From: Brevundimonas diminuta ATCC 11568
GTDB taxonomy: Bacteria; Pseudomonadota; Alphaproteobacteria; Caulobacterales; Caulobacteraceae
Direction of reading: 5' to 3'
Assembly: GCF_000204035.1 (NCBI RefSeq)
Contig: NZ_GL883086.1
Location: 632,415-696,414 of the forward strand
DNA: 64,000 nt
Below are positions 46,245 to 54,804 of the stretch, one piece after another. The notes under the pieces are model-generated. The model saw only the letters and a program-made list of their open reading frames with translations. It did no database searches and was not told where the DNA came from. The number at the start of each line of letters is the position of its first letter. The stretch's first letter is position 1. Both the position numbers and the translations under genes were made by a program.

Positions 46245-47594
46245 GTGACGGACATTCTGATGCCGGCGCTGTCTCCCACGATGGAAGAGGGCACGCTGAC
46301 CAAGTGGCACATCAAGGCTGGCGACGTCGTGTCGGCCGGTCAGGTGATCGCCGAGATCGAGACCGACAAAGCGACGATGGAAGTCGAAGCCGTCGATGAA
46401 GGCGAAGTGCTGGAAATCCTGGTGCCGGAAGGCGCCGAGAACGTGAAGGTCAACACGCCGATCGCCCGCCTGGCGGGCGAAGACGGCGCCGCAGCGCCGG
46501 CGCCCAAGGTTGAAGAGGCCCCGAAAGTCGAAGCGAAGACCGAAGGCGCGCCCGCCGACGCCCCGGTCAAGCCTAAGGTTGAACTTCGCGACCCGGAAAT
46601 CCCCGCTAACGCCAAGCTGGTCAAGACCACCATCCGCGACGCCCTGCGCGACGCCATGGCCGAGGAAATGCGCCGCGACGAGGCTGTCTTCCTGATGGGC
46701 GAGGAAGTCGCCCAGTATCAGGGCGCCTATAAGGTCAGCCGCGACCTGCTGCAGGAATTCGGCGACCGTCGCGTGGTCGACACCCCGATCACCGAGCACG
46801 GCTTCGCCGGTCTGGGCGTCGGCGCCGCCATGGCGGGCCTGAAACCCATCGTCGAGTTCATGACGTGGAACTTCGGCATGCAGGCCATCGACCACGTGAT
46901 CAACTCGGCGGCCAAGACCCTGTACATGTCGGGCGGCCAGATCCGTTGCCCGATCGTGTTCCGCGGCCCGAACGGCGCCGCCGCCCGCGTGGCGGCCCAG
47001 CACAGCCAGGACTATTCGGCCTGGTATGCTCAGGTGCCGGGCCTGAAGGTCATCGCCCCCTATGACGCCGCTGATGCGAAGGGCCTGCTGAAGGCCGCCA
47101 TCCGCGACCCGAACCCGGTCGTCTTCCTCGAGCACGAGATGATGTACGGCCTCGAGTTCGACGTGCCGGACGTCGAGGACTACGTCGTGCCGATCGGCAA
47201 GGCCAAGGTTCGTCGCGAAGGCACGGACGTCACCATCACGGCGCACAGCCGCATGGTCGGTTTCGCCCTTCAGGCCGCTGAAAAGCTGGCCGAAGAAGGG
47301 GTCTCGGTCGAGGTCGTCGACCTGCGCACCCTGCGTCCGCTGGATCACGAAACCATCGTCGAAAGCGTCAAGAAGACCAACCGTCTGGTCTCGGCCGAAG
47401 AGGGCTGGGGTCCGATGGGCGTCGGCGCCGAAGTGGTGGCGCGCGTGATCGAACACGCCTTCGACTATCTGGACGCTCCGCCGCTGCGCGTGCACCAGGA
47501 AGACGTGCCGCTGCCCTACGCCGCCAACCTGGAAGCCCTGTCCCTGCCGGGCGTCGACAAGATCGTCGCCGCCGTGAAGAAGGTGATGGCATGA
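46245..47594 (+). CDS. pdhB: Pyruvate dehydrogenase E1 component, beta subunit with N-terminal lipoyl domain
   Basis: The 449-residue protein carries a lipoyl domain (about residues 1-80, lipoyl lysine in [15 protein letters not shown], Lys43), an Ala/Pro/Glu linker (about 80-125), and then a standard E1 beta. Most bacteria lack this lipoyl domain on E1 beta; it is known from alphaproteobacteria such as Sinorhizobium and Zymomonas. The GTG start lies three bases after pdhA, and the stop overlaps pdhC by four bases. The lipoyl domain is nearly identical to that of PdhC. Confidence 0.97.
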   Translation: MTDILMPALSPTMEEGTLTKWHIKAGDVVSAGQVIAEIETDKATMEVEAVDEGEVLEILVPEGAENVKVNTPIARLAGEDGAAAPAPKVEEAPKVEAKTEGAPADAPVKPKVELRDPEIPANAKLVKTTIRDALRDAMAEEMRRDEAVFLMGEEVAQYQGAYKVSRDLLQEFGDRRVVDTPITEHGFAGLGVGAAMAGLKPIVEFMTWNFGMQAIDHVINSAAKTLYMSGGQIRCPIVFRGPNGAAARVAAQHSQDYSAWYAQVPGLKVIAPYDAADAKGLLKAAIRDPNPVVFLEHEMMYGLEFDVPDVEDYVVPIGKAKVRREGTDVTITAHSRMVGFALQAAEKLAEEGVSVEVVDLRTLRPLDHETIVESVKKTNRLVSAEEGWGPMGVGAEVVARVIEHAFDYLDAPPLRVHQEDVPLPYAANLEALSLPGVDKIVAAVKKVMA

Positions 47595-48862
47595 CCGATA
47601 TCCTGATGCCCGCCCTGTCTCCGACGATGGAGGAGGGCGTCCTGGCCAAATGGCACGTCAAGGTCGGCGACACCGTCGCGGCGGGCGACGTCATCGCCGA
47701 GATCGAGACCGACAAGGCGACGATGGAAGTCGAAACCGTCGATGAGGGCGAAGTGCTGGAGATTCTGGTGCCGGAAGGCGCCGAGGGCGTGAAGGTCAAC
47801 ACGCCGATCGCCCGCCTGTCCGGCGACGCCGTGGCGCCTGCGCCCAAGAAGACCGAAGCTCCGGCCGAAGCGACTAAGGCGGAAGCGCCTAAGGCTGAGG
47901 CTCCAAAGGCTGAAGCGGCGCCCGCTCCGGCCGCGCCGAAGTCGGACGACGGCGGCCGCATCTTCGCCTCGCCGCTGGCGCGCCGTCTGGCCGCCCAGGC
48001 CGGTCTGGATCTGAAGACCGTCAAGGGCACCGGCCCGCACGGCCGCATCGTCAAGCGCGACGTGGAGGCCGCAGGCAAGGGCGGCGCTCAACCGGCCGCC
48101 GCCGCGACGACGGCTGCATCCGCCGCAGAGCCGCGCAAGGCCCTGTCGCTGGCGCAGATGGGCATTCCGGACGGCAGCTATGACCTGATTCCGCTGGACG
48201 GCATGAAGAAGGCCGTCGCCCGCCGCATGGTCGACAGCGTGCAGAACGTGCCGCACTTCCCGTTGTTCATCGACGTCGAGATCGACCAGCTGATGGCCGT
48301 CCGCGCCAAGGTGAACAAGATGCTGGAGCCGCAGGGCGTCAAGGTCTCGGTGAACGACTTCGTCATCAAGGCCGCCGCCCTGGCGCTGAAAATGGTGCCG
48401 GAGGCGAACGCCTCCTACACCCCCGAAGGCATCGCCATGCACCACAACGCCGACGTCTCCATGGCGGTGGCGATCGACGGCGGCCTGATCACCCCGATCA
48501 TCCGCAAGGCCGAGACCAAGGGCCTGGCCCAGATCGCGACCGAGTCCAAGGACCTGGCCAAACGTGCGCGCGAGCGGAAGTTGAAGCCGGAAGAGTTCCA
48601 GGGCGGCACCTTCTCCGTGTCCAACCTGGGCATGTTCGGCATCAAGCAGTTCACCTCGATCATCAATGAGCCCCAGGGCTGCATCATGAGCGTGGGCGCC
48701 GGCGAACAACGACCGGTCGTCAAGGACGGCCAGATCGTGCCGGCCACCGTCATGACCGTGACCCTGACCTGCGATCACCGCGTGGTCGACGGCGCGACGG
48801 GCGCCCGCTTCCTGCAGGCGTTCAAGCCGCTGATCGAAGATCCCGTGGCGATGCTGGCGTAA
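47591..48862 (+). CDS. pdhC: Dihydrolipoamide acetyltransferase (PDH E2)
   Basis: The 423-residue E2 core protein has one lipoyl domain (about residues 1-80), a flexible Ala/Pro/Lys/Glu linker with repeated [10 protein letters not shown]-like units, a peripheral-subunit-binding domain ([14 protein letters not shown] to [11 protein letters not shown], about 120-160) and a catalytic domain ending in [15 protein letters not shown], which holds the active-site His and Asp. It transfers the acetyl group to CoA. Confidence 0.97.
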   Translation: MTDILMPALSPTMEEGVLAKWHVKVGDTVAAGDVIAEIETDKATMEVETVDEGEVLEILVPEGAEGVKVNTPIARLSGDAVAPAPKKTEAPAEATKAEAPKAEAPKAEAAPAPAAPKSDDGGRIFASPLARRLAAQAGLDLKTVKGTGPHGRIVKRDVEAAGKGGAQPAAAATTAASAAEPRKALSLAQMGIPDGSYDLIPLDGMKKAVARRMVDSVQNVPHFPLFIDVEIDQLMAVRAKVNKMLEPQGVKVSVNDFVIKAAALALKMVPEANASYTPEGIAMHHNADVSMAVAIDGGLITPIIRKAETKGLAQIATESKDLAKRARERKLKPEEFQGGTFSVSNLGMFGIKQFTSIINEPQGCIMSVGAGEQRPVVKDGQIVPATVMTVTLTCDHRVVDGATGARFLQAFKPLIEDPVAMLA

Positions 48863-48877
48863 GGGAGGAGAGGGGTC

Positions 48878-49357
48878 ATGACCTCGGTCTATGACTTCTC
48901 CGCCCGGGCCATCGACGGCGCGGACGTGTCGCTGGACCGCTTTCGCGGTCAGGCGTTGCTGATCGTCAATACGGCGTCCAAGTGCGGCTTCACCGGTCAA
49001 TACGACGGGCTGGAGAAGCTACACCGCGACTTCGCTGACGCGCCGTTCGAAGTCCTGGGCTTTCCCTGCAACCAGTTCGGCCAACAGGAGCCGGGGAGGG
49101 CGGCGGAAATCGCCGCCTTCTGCGCCAGCAGCTTCGATGTGACCTTCCCCTTGTTCGACAAGATCGAGGTCAATGGGCCGAACCGTCACCCGCTCTATGC
49201 CTGGTTGACCAAACAGAAGCGCGGCTTCCTGGGCTCCCAGGCCATCAAGTGGAACTTCACCAAGTTCCTGACCGACCGCGAAGGCCGCGTCATCGCGCGC
49301 TATTCGCCCCAGACTGAACCCGAGGCCATCAAGGCCGACATCGAGAAGTTGATCTGA
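48878..49357 (+). CDS. Glutathione peroxidase family protein (cysteine type)
   Basis: The 159-residue thioredoxin-fold peroxidase has its catalytic Cys36 in NTASKCGFTGQYDGL. The partner residues are present: Gln in NQFGQQEPG and Trp-Asn in IKWNFTKFL. A second cysteine in FPCNQFG and another in AAFCASS could allow a thioredoxin-dependent cycle, as in many bacterial Gpx. It sits between pdhC (15 bp) and lpdA (2 bp), inside the pyruvate dehydrogenase operon, which may protect the lipoyl/dithiol machinery. It lacks a signal peptide. Confidence 0.93.
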   Translation: MTSVYDFSARAIDGADVSLDRFRGQALLIVNTASKCGFTGQYDGLEKLHRDFADAPFEVLGFPCNQFGQQEPGRAAEIAAFCASSFDVTFPLFDKIEVNGPNRHPLYAWLTKQKRGFLGSQAIKWNFTKFLTDREGRVIARYSPQTEPEAIKADIEKLI

Positions 49358-49359
49358 TC

Positions 49360-50766
49360 ATGGCCCAAGAATTCGATCTCGTCGTCATCGGCTCGGGCCC
49401 CGGCGGTTACGTCGCGGCCATCCGCGCCAGCCAACTGGGCCAGAAGGTCGCCATCGTCGAGCGCGAGAACCTGGGCGGCATCTGCTTGAACTGGGGCTGC
49501 ATCCCGACCAAGGCCCTGCTGAAGTCGGGCGAGAAGTTCGAAAGTCTGTCGCATCTGAAGGACTACGGCCTGTCCGCCTCGGACTCGTCGTTCGACTTCG
49601 ACGCCATCATCCAGCGCTCGCGCGGCGTGGCCAAGCAGTTGAATCAGGGCGTCGGCTTCCTGATGAAGAAGAACAAGATCGAGGTCATCGAAGGTTCGGC
49701 CAAGCTCGAGAAAGGCGCCGCCGCCCCGAATGTCGTCGTGGCTCTGAAGGCCGGCGGCTCGCGCACGATCGAAGCCAAGACCGTCATGCTGGCCGTCGGC
49801 GCTCGCGCTCGCGCCCTGCCGCAGATCGGGCTCGAGGCCGACGGCGACAAGATCTGGGCCTATCGCGACGCCTTGGCGCCGAAGAAACTGCCCAAGACCT
49901 TCGTGGTGATCGGCTCGGGCGCCATCGGCATCGAATTCGCCAGCTTCTACCGCGCCCTGGGCGCCGAGGTGACGGTCGTCGAAGCCGTCGACCGGGTCAT
50001 GCCGGTGGAGGACGAAGAGGTCTCCAAGGCCGCCCAGAAGGGCTTCGAGAAGCGCGGCATCAAGTTCAAGCTGGGCGCCAAGGTGACGAAGGTCTCCAAG
50101 GATTCCAAGGGTGTGAAGGTCGATCTTGAGGTGAACGGCAAGACCGAAAGCCTGGAGGCCGAGGTCTGCATCTCAGCCGTCGGCATCACCGCCAACACCG
50201 ACGGCATCGGTCTGGAGGCGCTGGGCGTCGAACTGGACCGCGGCCACATCAAGACCGACAGCCATTGCCAGACCAATGTGAAGGGCCTGTACGCCATCGG
50301 CGACTGCGCGGGCGCGCCCTGGCTGGCGCACAAGGCCTCGCACGAAGGCATTCACGCCGCCGAACACATCGCCGGCTACAAGACGCCGAACGTCCATTCG
50401 CCGATCGCCGGCTGCACCTACGCCCAGCCGCAGGTCGCCTCGGTCGGGGTGACGGAGCAGGGGGCCAAGGCCGAGAAGCGTGAGGTCAAGATCGGCCGCT
50501 TCCCCTTCAAGGTGAACGGCAAGGCCATCGCGGCGGGCGAGACCGACGGCTTCGTCAAGGTCATCTTCGACGCCAAGACCGGAGCCCTGATCGGCGCCCA
50601 CATGATCGGCGCCGACGTCACCGAAATGATCCAGGGCTACGTCACCGCCATCACCATGGAAGCGACCGAGGAAGACATCCACGGCATCGTCTATCCCCAC
50701 CCGACCATGTCCGAGGCCATGCACGAGGCTGCTCTCGACGCCTATGGTCGCGTGATCCATATCTGA
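49360..50766 (+). CDS. lpdA: Dihydrolipoyl dehydrogenase (E3)
   Basis: The 468-residue flavoprotein reoxidises dihydrolipoamide and makes NADH. An FAD-binding GSGPGGYVAAIRASQLG segment (about residues 10-26) is followed by the redox-active disulfide in GGICLNWGCIPTK (Cys44-Cys49 approximately), an NAD-binding GSGAIGIEFASFYRALG (about 185-201) and the C-terminal HPTMSEAMHEAALDAYG with the catalytic His-Glu pair. It closes the pdh operon and is followed by a hairpin. Confidence 0.97.
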   Translation: MAQEFDLVVIGSGPGGYVAAIRASQLGQKVAIVERENLGGICLNWGCIPTKALLKSGEKFESLSHLKDYGLSASDSSFDFDAIIQRSRGVAKQLNQGVGFLMKKNKIEVIEGSAKLEKGAAAPNVVVALKAGGSRTIEAKTVMLAVGARARALPQIGLEADGDKIWAYRDALAPKKLPKTFVVIGSGAIGIEFASFYRALGAEVTVVEAVDRVMPVEDEEVSKAAQKGFEKRGIKFKLGAKVTKVSKDSKGVKVDLEVNGKTESLEAEVCISAVGITANTDGIGLEALGVELDRGHIKTDSHCQTNVKGLYAIGDCAGAPWLAHKASHEGIHAAEHIAGYKTPNVHSPIAGCTYAQPQVASVGVTEQGAKAEKREVKIGRFPFKVNGKAIAAGETDGFVKVIFDAKTGALIGAHMIGADVTEMIQGYVTAITMEATEEDIHGIVYPHPTMSEAMHEAALDAYGRVIHI

Positions 50767-50774
50767 GTTTTGTA

Positions 50775-50792
50775 AGGGGGCTCGCGCCCCCT
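50775..50792. terminator. Hairpin between lpdA and the convergent broken gene
   Basis: AGGGGGC and GCCCCCT form a seven-base perfect stem with a TCGC loop. A short AATTCTT follows on the plus strand. It could terminate the pdh operon and, being symmetric, also the convergent gene whose stop codon touches it. Confidence 0.6.
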
Positions 50793-51300
50793 CAATTCTT
50801 CAGCGTGTAGAGTTCAGCGATGCCATCGACCATTTCAATGGCGTCATGAAGCAGGTCGGGAAGTAGGCTTACTCGTTGAGTTTCGCCATTCTTGTTCCGC
50901 GACACGGCATGACCATTCTCAATGGCAAAAAGCGTGGGTTCACCACGCGACCTATCGCTGCTCACTCGTTCATCCAAATGCGCGAAAATATTTCGAACGC
51001 GCGCTATTTCAGGATGCTTCGCTTTGAAGGTGTCAGTGATCCTTGCGGCTTTGGATGCCTCCAAATCAGTTGAGAGATAACTGAAAAGGAAGCGGGGCTG
51101 TCGAGCGACCTCTTGTTGGCAGAGTAGTAATTGACTAGAGCGCCTTCCAGTATCGATACTTGAAATCGCATTTGGTGGAAAAAGGCTTCGGCAGGTTTTG
51201 GCACCTGCGCCTGTCGAACACGGTCCAGATAAGCCTTCCAGTCGATCCCAAGATCAGAAGTGTCATCAATCATCGTGCTAGGTTGAACGAAGTTTTGCAA
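50792..51300 (-). pseudogene. Frameshifted low-GC gene encoding a possible HEPN-like protein
   Basis: Two overlapping minus-strand frames together look like one protein of about 165 residues. The first (51300 to 51004) gives IDWKAYLDRVRQAQVPK and a soluble helical stretch, then degenerates. The second, open through the same stretch and up to 50792, gives STDLEASKAARITDTF and then ARVRNIFAHLDERV. A one-base deletion between about 51065 and 51190 would explain this. RNIFAH fits the R-x4-H motif of HEPN ribonuclease-fold domains, a weak hint only. Base composition is far lower in GC than the neighbours, so recent acquisition is likely. A sequencing error or programmed frameshift is possible; I see no convincing slippery heptamer. 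Confidence 0.6.
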
Positions 51301-51343
51301 GTTCTCCAGCCCGGTCGGTTGTTAGAATTTCTGAACTGTGGCT

Positions 51344-51360
51344 AAGAGGGTCACCCTCTT
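51344..51360. promoter_or_regulatory. 17-bp perfect palindrome upstream of cysK
   Basis: AAGAGGGT-C-ACCCTCTT has eight-base arms around one central base and lies 19-35 bp before the cysK start. This position suits an operator that blocks or guides RNA polymerase. It could bind a dimeric repressor, or form a leader hairpin if transcribed. It does not have the T-N11-A shape expected for the LysR-type gene downstream. Confidence 0.4.
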
Positions 51361-51378
51361 GTCCACGTTGGATTCTCC

Positions 51379-52383
51379 ATGATCGTCGCGCCTGACGTCC
51401 TCAGCCTGATCGGCGACACGCCCTTGGTGCGCCTGAAATGCGCGTCTGAGGCCACGGGTTGTGAAATTCTGGGCAAGGCCGAGTTTCTGAACGTCGGCGG
51501 TTCGATCAAGGATCGCGCCGCGCTCAGCATCATCCGCGCGGCGCGCGCCTCGGGCGCGTTGAAGCCCGGCGGAACGATCGTCGAGGGCACGGCGGGCAAC
51601 ACCGGCATCGGCCTCGCGCTGGTCGGGGCGGCGTTGGGCCATCCGGTCGTCATCGTCATGCCGCGCACCCAGACGGAAGAGAAGAAGCGCGCCGTCCGCC
51701 TGCACGGCGCCCGTCTGATCGAGGTGGATCCTGCGCCCTTCGCCAGCCCGAACCATTTCGTCCATTTCTCGCGCCGTCTGGCCGAGGAACTGAACGACAG
51801 CGAGCCGAACGGCGCCTACTACGCCGATCAGTTCGACAATCTGGCCAACCGTCAGGCCCACTATGAAGCCACCGGGCCCGAAATCTGGAAGCAGACCGAC
51901 GGCCGCGTCGACGGCTTCATCTGCGCCGTGGGTTCGGGCGGGACATTGACCGGAACCACGACCTATCTGCGCGAACAGAACCCGGCGCTGAAGATCGGCC
52001 TCGCCGATGTGCCGGGCGCCTCGCTCTACAGCTGGTTCACCGAGGGCGTGCTGAAAGGCGAGGGCGGTTCGGTCGCCGAGGGCATCGGCGTCAATCGCAT
52101 CACCGGCAACCTGAACGGCCTGTCGGTCGATCACGCCTATCGGATCGAGGACGCGGAATTCCTGCCCATCCTGTTCGACCTGGTGCGAGAGGAGGGGCTG
52201 TCCCTCGGCCCGTCCAGCGGGGTCAACATCGCCGGCGCCATCCGTATGGCGCGTGATCTCGGTCCCGGCCATACCATCGTGACCGTGTTGTGCGATGCGG
52301 GCCAGCGCTACGCCAGCAAGATCTACGACCAAGCCTTCTTGAGCGCACGCGGCCTGCCGACGCCTGACTGGATCGGCCGATGA
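51379..52383 (+). CDS. cysK: Cysteine synthase (O-acetylserine sulfhydrylase family)
   Basis: The 334-residue fold-type II PLP enzyme has the PLP lysine in NVGGSIKDRAA (about residue 42), the phosphate-binding GSGGTLTGT near 190 and C-terminal SLGPSSGVNIAGA. The substrate loop reads EGTAGNTGIGLA, with alanine where CysK has serine (TSGNTG). I associate that variant with a CysK subgroup also seen in fungi. It would make cysteine from O-acetylserine and sulfide, though another sulfur or beta-replacement reaction is possible. A LysR gene overlaps its stop by four bases. Confidence 0.9.
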   Translation: MIVAPDVLSLIGDTPLVRLKCASEATGCEILGKAEFLNVGGSIKDRAALSIIRAARASGALKPGGTIVEGTAGNTGIGLALVGAALGHPVVIVMPRTQTEEKKRAVRLHGARLIEVDPAPFASPNHFVHFSRRLAEELNDSEPNGAYYADQFDNLANRQAHYEATGPEIWKQTDGRVDGFICAVGSGGTLTGTTTYLREQNPALKIGLADVPGASLYSWFTEGVLKGEGGSVAEGIGVNRITGNLNGLSVDHAYRIEDAEFLPILFDLVREEGLSLGPSSGVNIAGAIRMARDLGPGHTIVTVLCDAGQRYASKIYDQAFLSARGLPTPDWIGR

Positions 52384-53333
52384 CCCGCCGCAAGGAGATC
52401 GCCGTCGAAAGTCGGATTCCGCCGCTCAACGCCCTGAAGGCGTTCGAGGCGGCCGCACGTCGCCTGAACATCACACGCGCCGCCGAAGAGCTGTCGGTCA
52501 CGCCAGGCGCCATCAGCCAGCAGATCCGCATCCTAGAGGAACACGCCGGCGCGCCGCTGTTCCACCGCGAAGGCCGTCAGATCGCCCTGACCGAGCTGGG
52601 CGCTGAACTCTATCCCTTGCTGCGTGACGGTTTCGACTATCTGAAACGGGCAGGGGATCTGCTGTATCGCCCCGATCGCCGTCACGCCCTGGCGGTCAGC
52701 GTGCCGCCTTCCTTCGCCTCGAAATGGCTGGCGCCGCGCATCGCCCGTTTCACAGCCGCGCACCCTGAGATCGAGGTGTGGATGTCCGCCGACATGCGCC
52801 TGGCCGACGTCAGCGGCGGCCGGGTCGATGTGGCCGTTCGCTATGGTCGGGGCGACTATTCCGGGGTGCGATCCGAAAAGCTGCTTGACGCCGACGTAAC
52901 CCCGGTTTGCGCTCCGTCGTTAACCATGGGCGGGAACGCCTTACGCCGTCCGTCAGACTTGGCGCATCATGCCTTGATCCACCTGCGTCCCAGCGAGCTG
53001 GAGGAACCGCGTCCTGACTGGGCGGCCTGGTTCAAGGCTCGTGGACTGACGAGCATCGACGCCCAGGCAGGGCCGCGCTTTGATCAGACCGCCTTGGCTA
53101 TTGAAGCGGCCGCACACGGCCAGGGCGTGGCCTTGGCGCCGTATGCTTTCGTGGCGGGGGATCTGGCGTCCGGTCGCCTGGTGGCGCCTTTCGCCGACGG
53201 CGCGCTCAGCACGGCGCTGGCTTATTACGTTCTGATCAAGCGCAGCGGCGCGTCAACGCCCGCCAGAGCCTTCGCCGCCTGGCTCAAGGAAGAGGCGAAA
53301 GCCGCCGCAGACGCGAGCGTCGATGATCTGTGA
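52380..53333 (+). CDS. LysR-type transcriptional regulator (GcvA-like)
   Basis: The 317-residue protein has an N-terminal winged helix-turn-helix (PPLNALKAFEAAARRLNITRAAEELSVTPGAISQQI region, given by its first part PPLNALKAFEAA) and a periplasmic-binding-like effector domain. The FHREGRQIALTELG and SVPPSFASKWLAPR segments are typical of the GcvA/AmpR subgroup. It is translationally coupled to cysK (ATGA), rather than divergent as LysR regulators usually are. It may regulate cysK or distant amino-acid genes. Confidence 0.9.
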   Translation: MTRRKEIAVESRIPPLNALKAFEAAARRLNITRAAEELSVTPGAISQQIRILEEHAGAPLFHREGRQIALTELGAELYPLLRDGFDYLKRAGDLLYRPDRRHALAVSVPPSFASKWLAPRIARFTAAHPEIEVWMSADMRLADVSGGRVDVAVRYGRGDYSGVRSEKLLDADVTPVCAPSLTMGGNALRRPSDLAHHALIHLRPSELEEPRPDWAAWFKARGLTSIDAQAGPRFDQTALAIEAAAHGQGVALAPYAFVAGDLASGRLVAPFADGALSTALAYYVLIKRSGASTPARAFAAWLKEEAKAAADASVDDL

Positions 53334-53360
53334 GGCGATGTTCGATTTATCGCCTAAGAT

Positions 53361-53376
53361 ATATTATGCGAAATAT
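53361..53376. promoter_or_regulatory. AT-rich inverted repeat upstream of the DsrE-like gene
   Basis: ATATT-N6-AATAT lies in a 100-bp region much richer in A and T than its surroundings, 60-75 bp before the gene. Its shape resembles ArsR-family (BigR/SqrR-like) sulfide-responsive operators, but no such regulator is encoded nearby. Confidence 0.3.
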
Positions 53377-53435
53377 GCTATTGAGCTTTTGATCCATAGC
53401 CTGAGCGTTCACGGCGTTGTACGGCTTGGTACGCT

Positions 53436-53969
53436 ATGAAAAACATCTTCCTCGCGTCCGTGATCACCTCATGCGTCCTTCTTGCCTTGGGTGCGCCGGC
53501 TCAAGCCCAGGCCGTGATCGGCTATGGAGCCTTTACGCCTCTGCCTCAGGCTGGCGAACAGCCTGACCCCCAGCGCGACTATCGCGTCATCGTCGACCTG
53601 ACCCAGGGCGGTCCTGACGACAAGCCGTTGAAAGGACTGGAGCGTGTCGCGCGCCTGACCAATATGCTGGCGGCGAACGGCGTCCCTGCCGAGCAGCGGA
53701 AGATCGTTGTTGTGATGCATGGCGGTGCATCTCTGGCCTCTCTGTCCGATGCAGCGTGGGCGGCGCGCGGCAAGGGCGAGACAAACCCGAACAGCGCCCT
53801 TGTTCGCGCCCTGACGGCCGCCGGGGTCCAGGTGCGGCTTTGCGGTCAGTCCATGGTCGCCAACGGCCTGACGCAAGCCGATCTGGAGCCGGGCGTGCAG
53901 GTCGATCTCGCAGCGTTGATGACGGTCATCCACCATCAGCAGGCGGGCTACGCCCTGATCATGAACTGA
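53436..53969 (+). CDS. Exported DsrE/DsrF-like protein
   Basis: The 177-residue protein has a signal peptide (MKNIFLASVITSCVLLALGA, cleavage after AQA near residue 25) and a DsrE/F-like alpha/beta domain: DYRVIVDLTQGG, VARLTNMLAANGVP, IVVVMHGGAS, VRLCGQSMVANGL. The cysteine in VRLCGQS (about residue 140) matches the position used for sulfur transfer in this superfamily. Periplasmic DsrE-like proteins are associated with sulfide and sulfur detoxification; exact function is unknown. It stands alone behind an AT-rich promoter region. Confidence 0.82.
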   Translation: MKNIFLASVITSCVLLALGAPAQAQAVIGYGAFTPLPQAGEQPDPQRDYRVIVDLTQGGPDDKPLKGLERVARLTNMLAANGVPAEQRKIVVVMHGGASLASLSDAAWAARGKGETNPNSALVRALTAAGVQVRLCGQSMVANGLTQADLEPGVQVDLAALMTVIHHQQAGYALIMN

Positions 53970-53994
53970 TCGGACGCCCTTCTGAGAAAAGCGT

Positions 53995-54804
53995 TTAGAG
54001 GTCGAAAACGCCTCGCCAACCATCAAACGCCACTTCAACGTTTGAAGGCAAAGAGCGTGACAAGGTACTGTAATCCAAATCTATGTGAAGGTTAGTCAGC
54101 ACGGCTTTGGAAACCTCTGTGCGCGCGATCCACTCCAAGGCTAGATCGACGTGAGCATGGGTTGGATGCGGCGTGTAGCGCAGCGCGTCGATGATCCACA
54201 GCTGAGCGCCGCTCACGGCTTCCAGAGCCGCGTCGTCCAGGTCTGAGACGTCGCTTGAATAGGCGACGGATCCCAAGCGGTATCCGACCGAGCGGATCGG
54301 TCCATGCATTTGGTCGAAAGTCATGACGGGGATCGGGCCGCCGGGCCCCTTCACTTCCCATGACTGGCCGTGCGGCGGGAGGCGATGAGCCTCGACGATA
54401 GCCGGGTAGCCGTGGTGGCTCTCAAAGATGTAGTCGAAGCGCCGCGTCAGGGCGTGGTGAGTGGCCGCATCCATCCAGGCGGGAATGCGTCGACGCGCGT
54501 GGGCGGCGAAGACGCGAAGGTCGTCGATGCCATGTGTCTGATCCGCATGGTCGTGGGTGTAGAGAACCGCGTCGACATGGCGGACCTCGGCGGCCAGCAT
54601 CTGCTGGCGGAAGTCGGGCGAGGTGTCGATCACCACGCTGGTCACGCCATCCGGGCCGTGTCGGCGCGCCAACATGGAGCAACGGGTGCGCCGATTGCGT
54701 GGTTCGGACGGGTCGCAGTCGCCCCAGTCGCCGTCGCCGCGAGGCACGCCGCCGGACGAGCCGCAGCCGAGAATGACGATTTCCAACTCGCCCTGCCCGC
54801 TCAT
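53995..54804 (-). CDS. MBL-fold metal-dependent hydrolase (PhnP-like)
   Basis: The 269-residue metallo-beta-lactamase-fold protein has the metal site THDHADQTHGIDDLR (about residues 85-99), a later Asp in YSSDVSDLD and His ligands near the C-terminus. An N-terminal GCGSSGGVPRGDGDW segment matches the PhnP/YcbX-like phosphodiesterase group, which cleaves cyclic phosphates. Its start overlaps the tatD stop by four bases; the tatD-MBL pair is conserved in alphaproteobacteria downstream of holB. Confidence 0.9.
   Translation of the reverse strand: MSGQGELEIVILGCGSSGGVPRGDGDWGDCDPSEPRNRRTRCSMLARRHGPDGVTSVVIDTSPDFRQQMLAAEVRHVDAVLYTHDHADQTHGIDDLRVFAAHARRRIPAWMDAATHHALTRRFDYIFESHHGYPAIVEAHRLPPHGQSWEVKGPGGPIPVMTFDQMHGPIRSVGYRLGSVAYSSDVSDLDDAALEAVSGAQLWIIDALRYTPHPTHAHVDLALEWIARTEVSKAVLTNLHIDLDYSTLSRSLPSNVEVAFDGWRGVFDL

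Noticed and set aside
52921-52928. TTAACCAT, an exact CtrA half-site
   Set aside because: It lies inside the LysR coding region with no paired half-site or promoter context.
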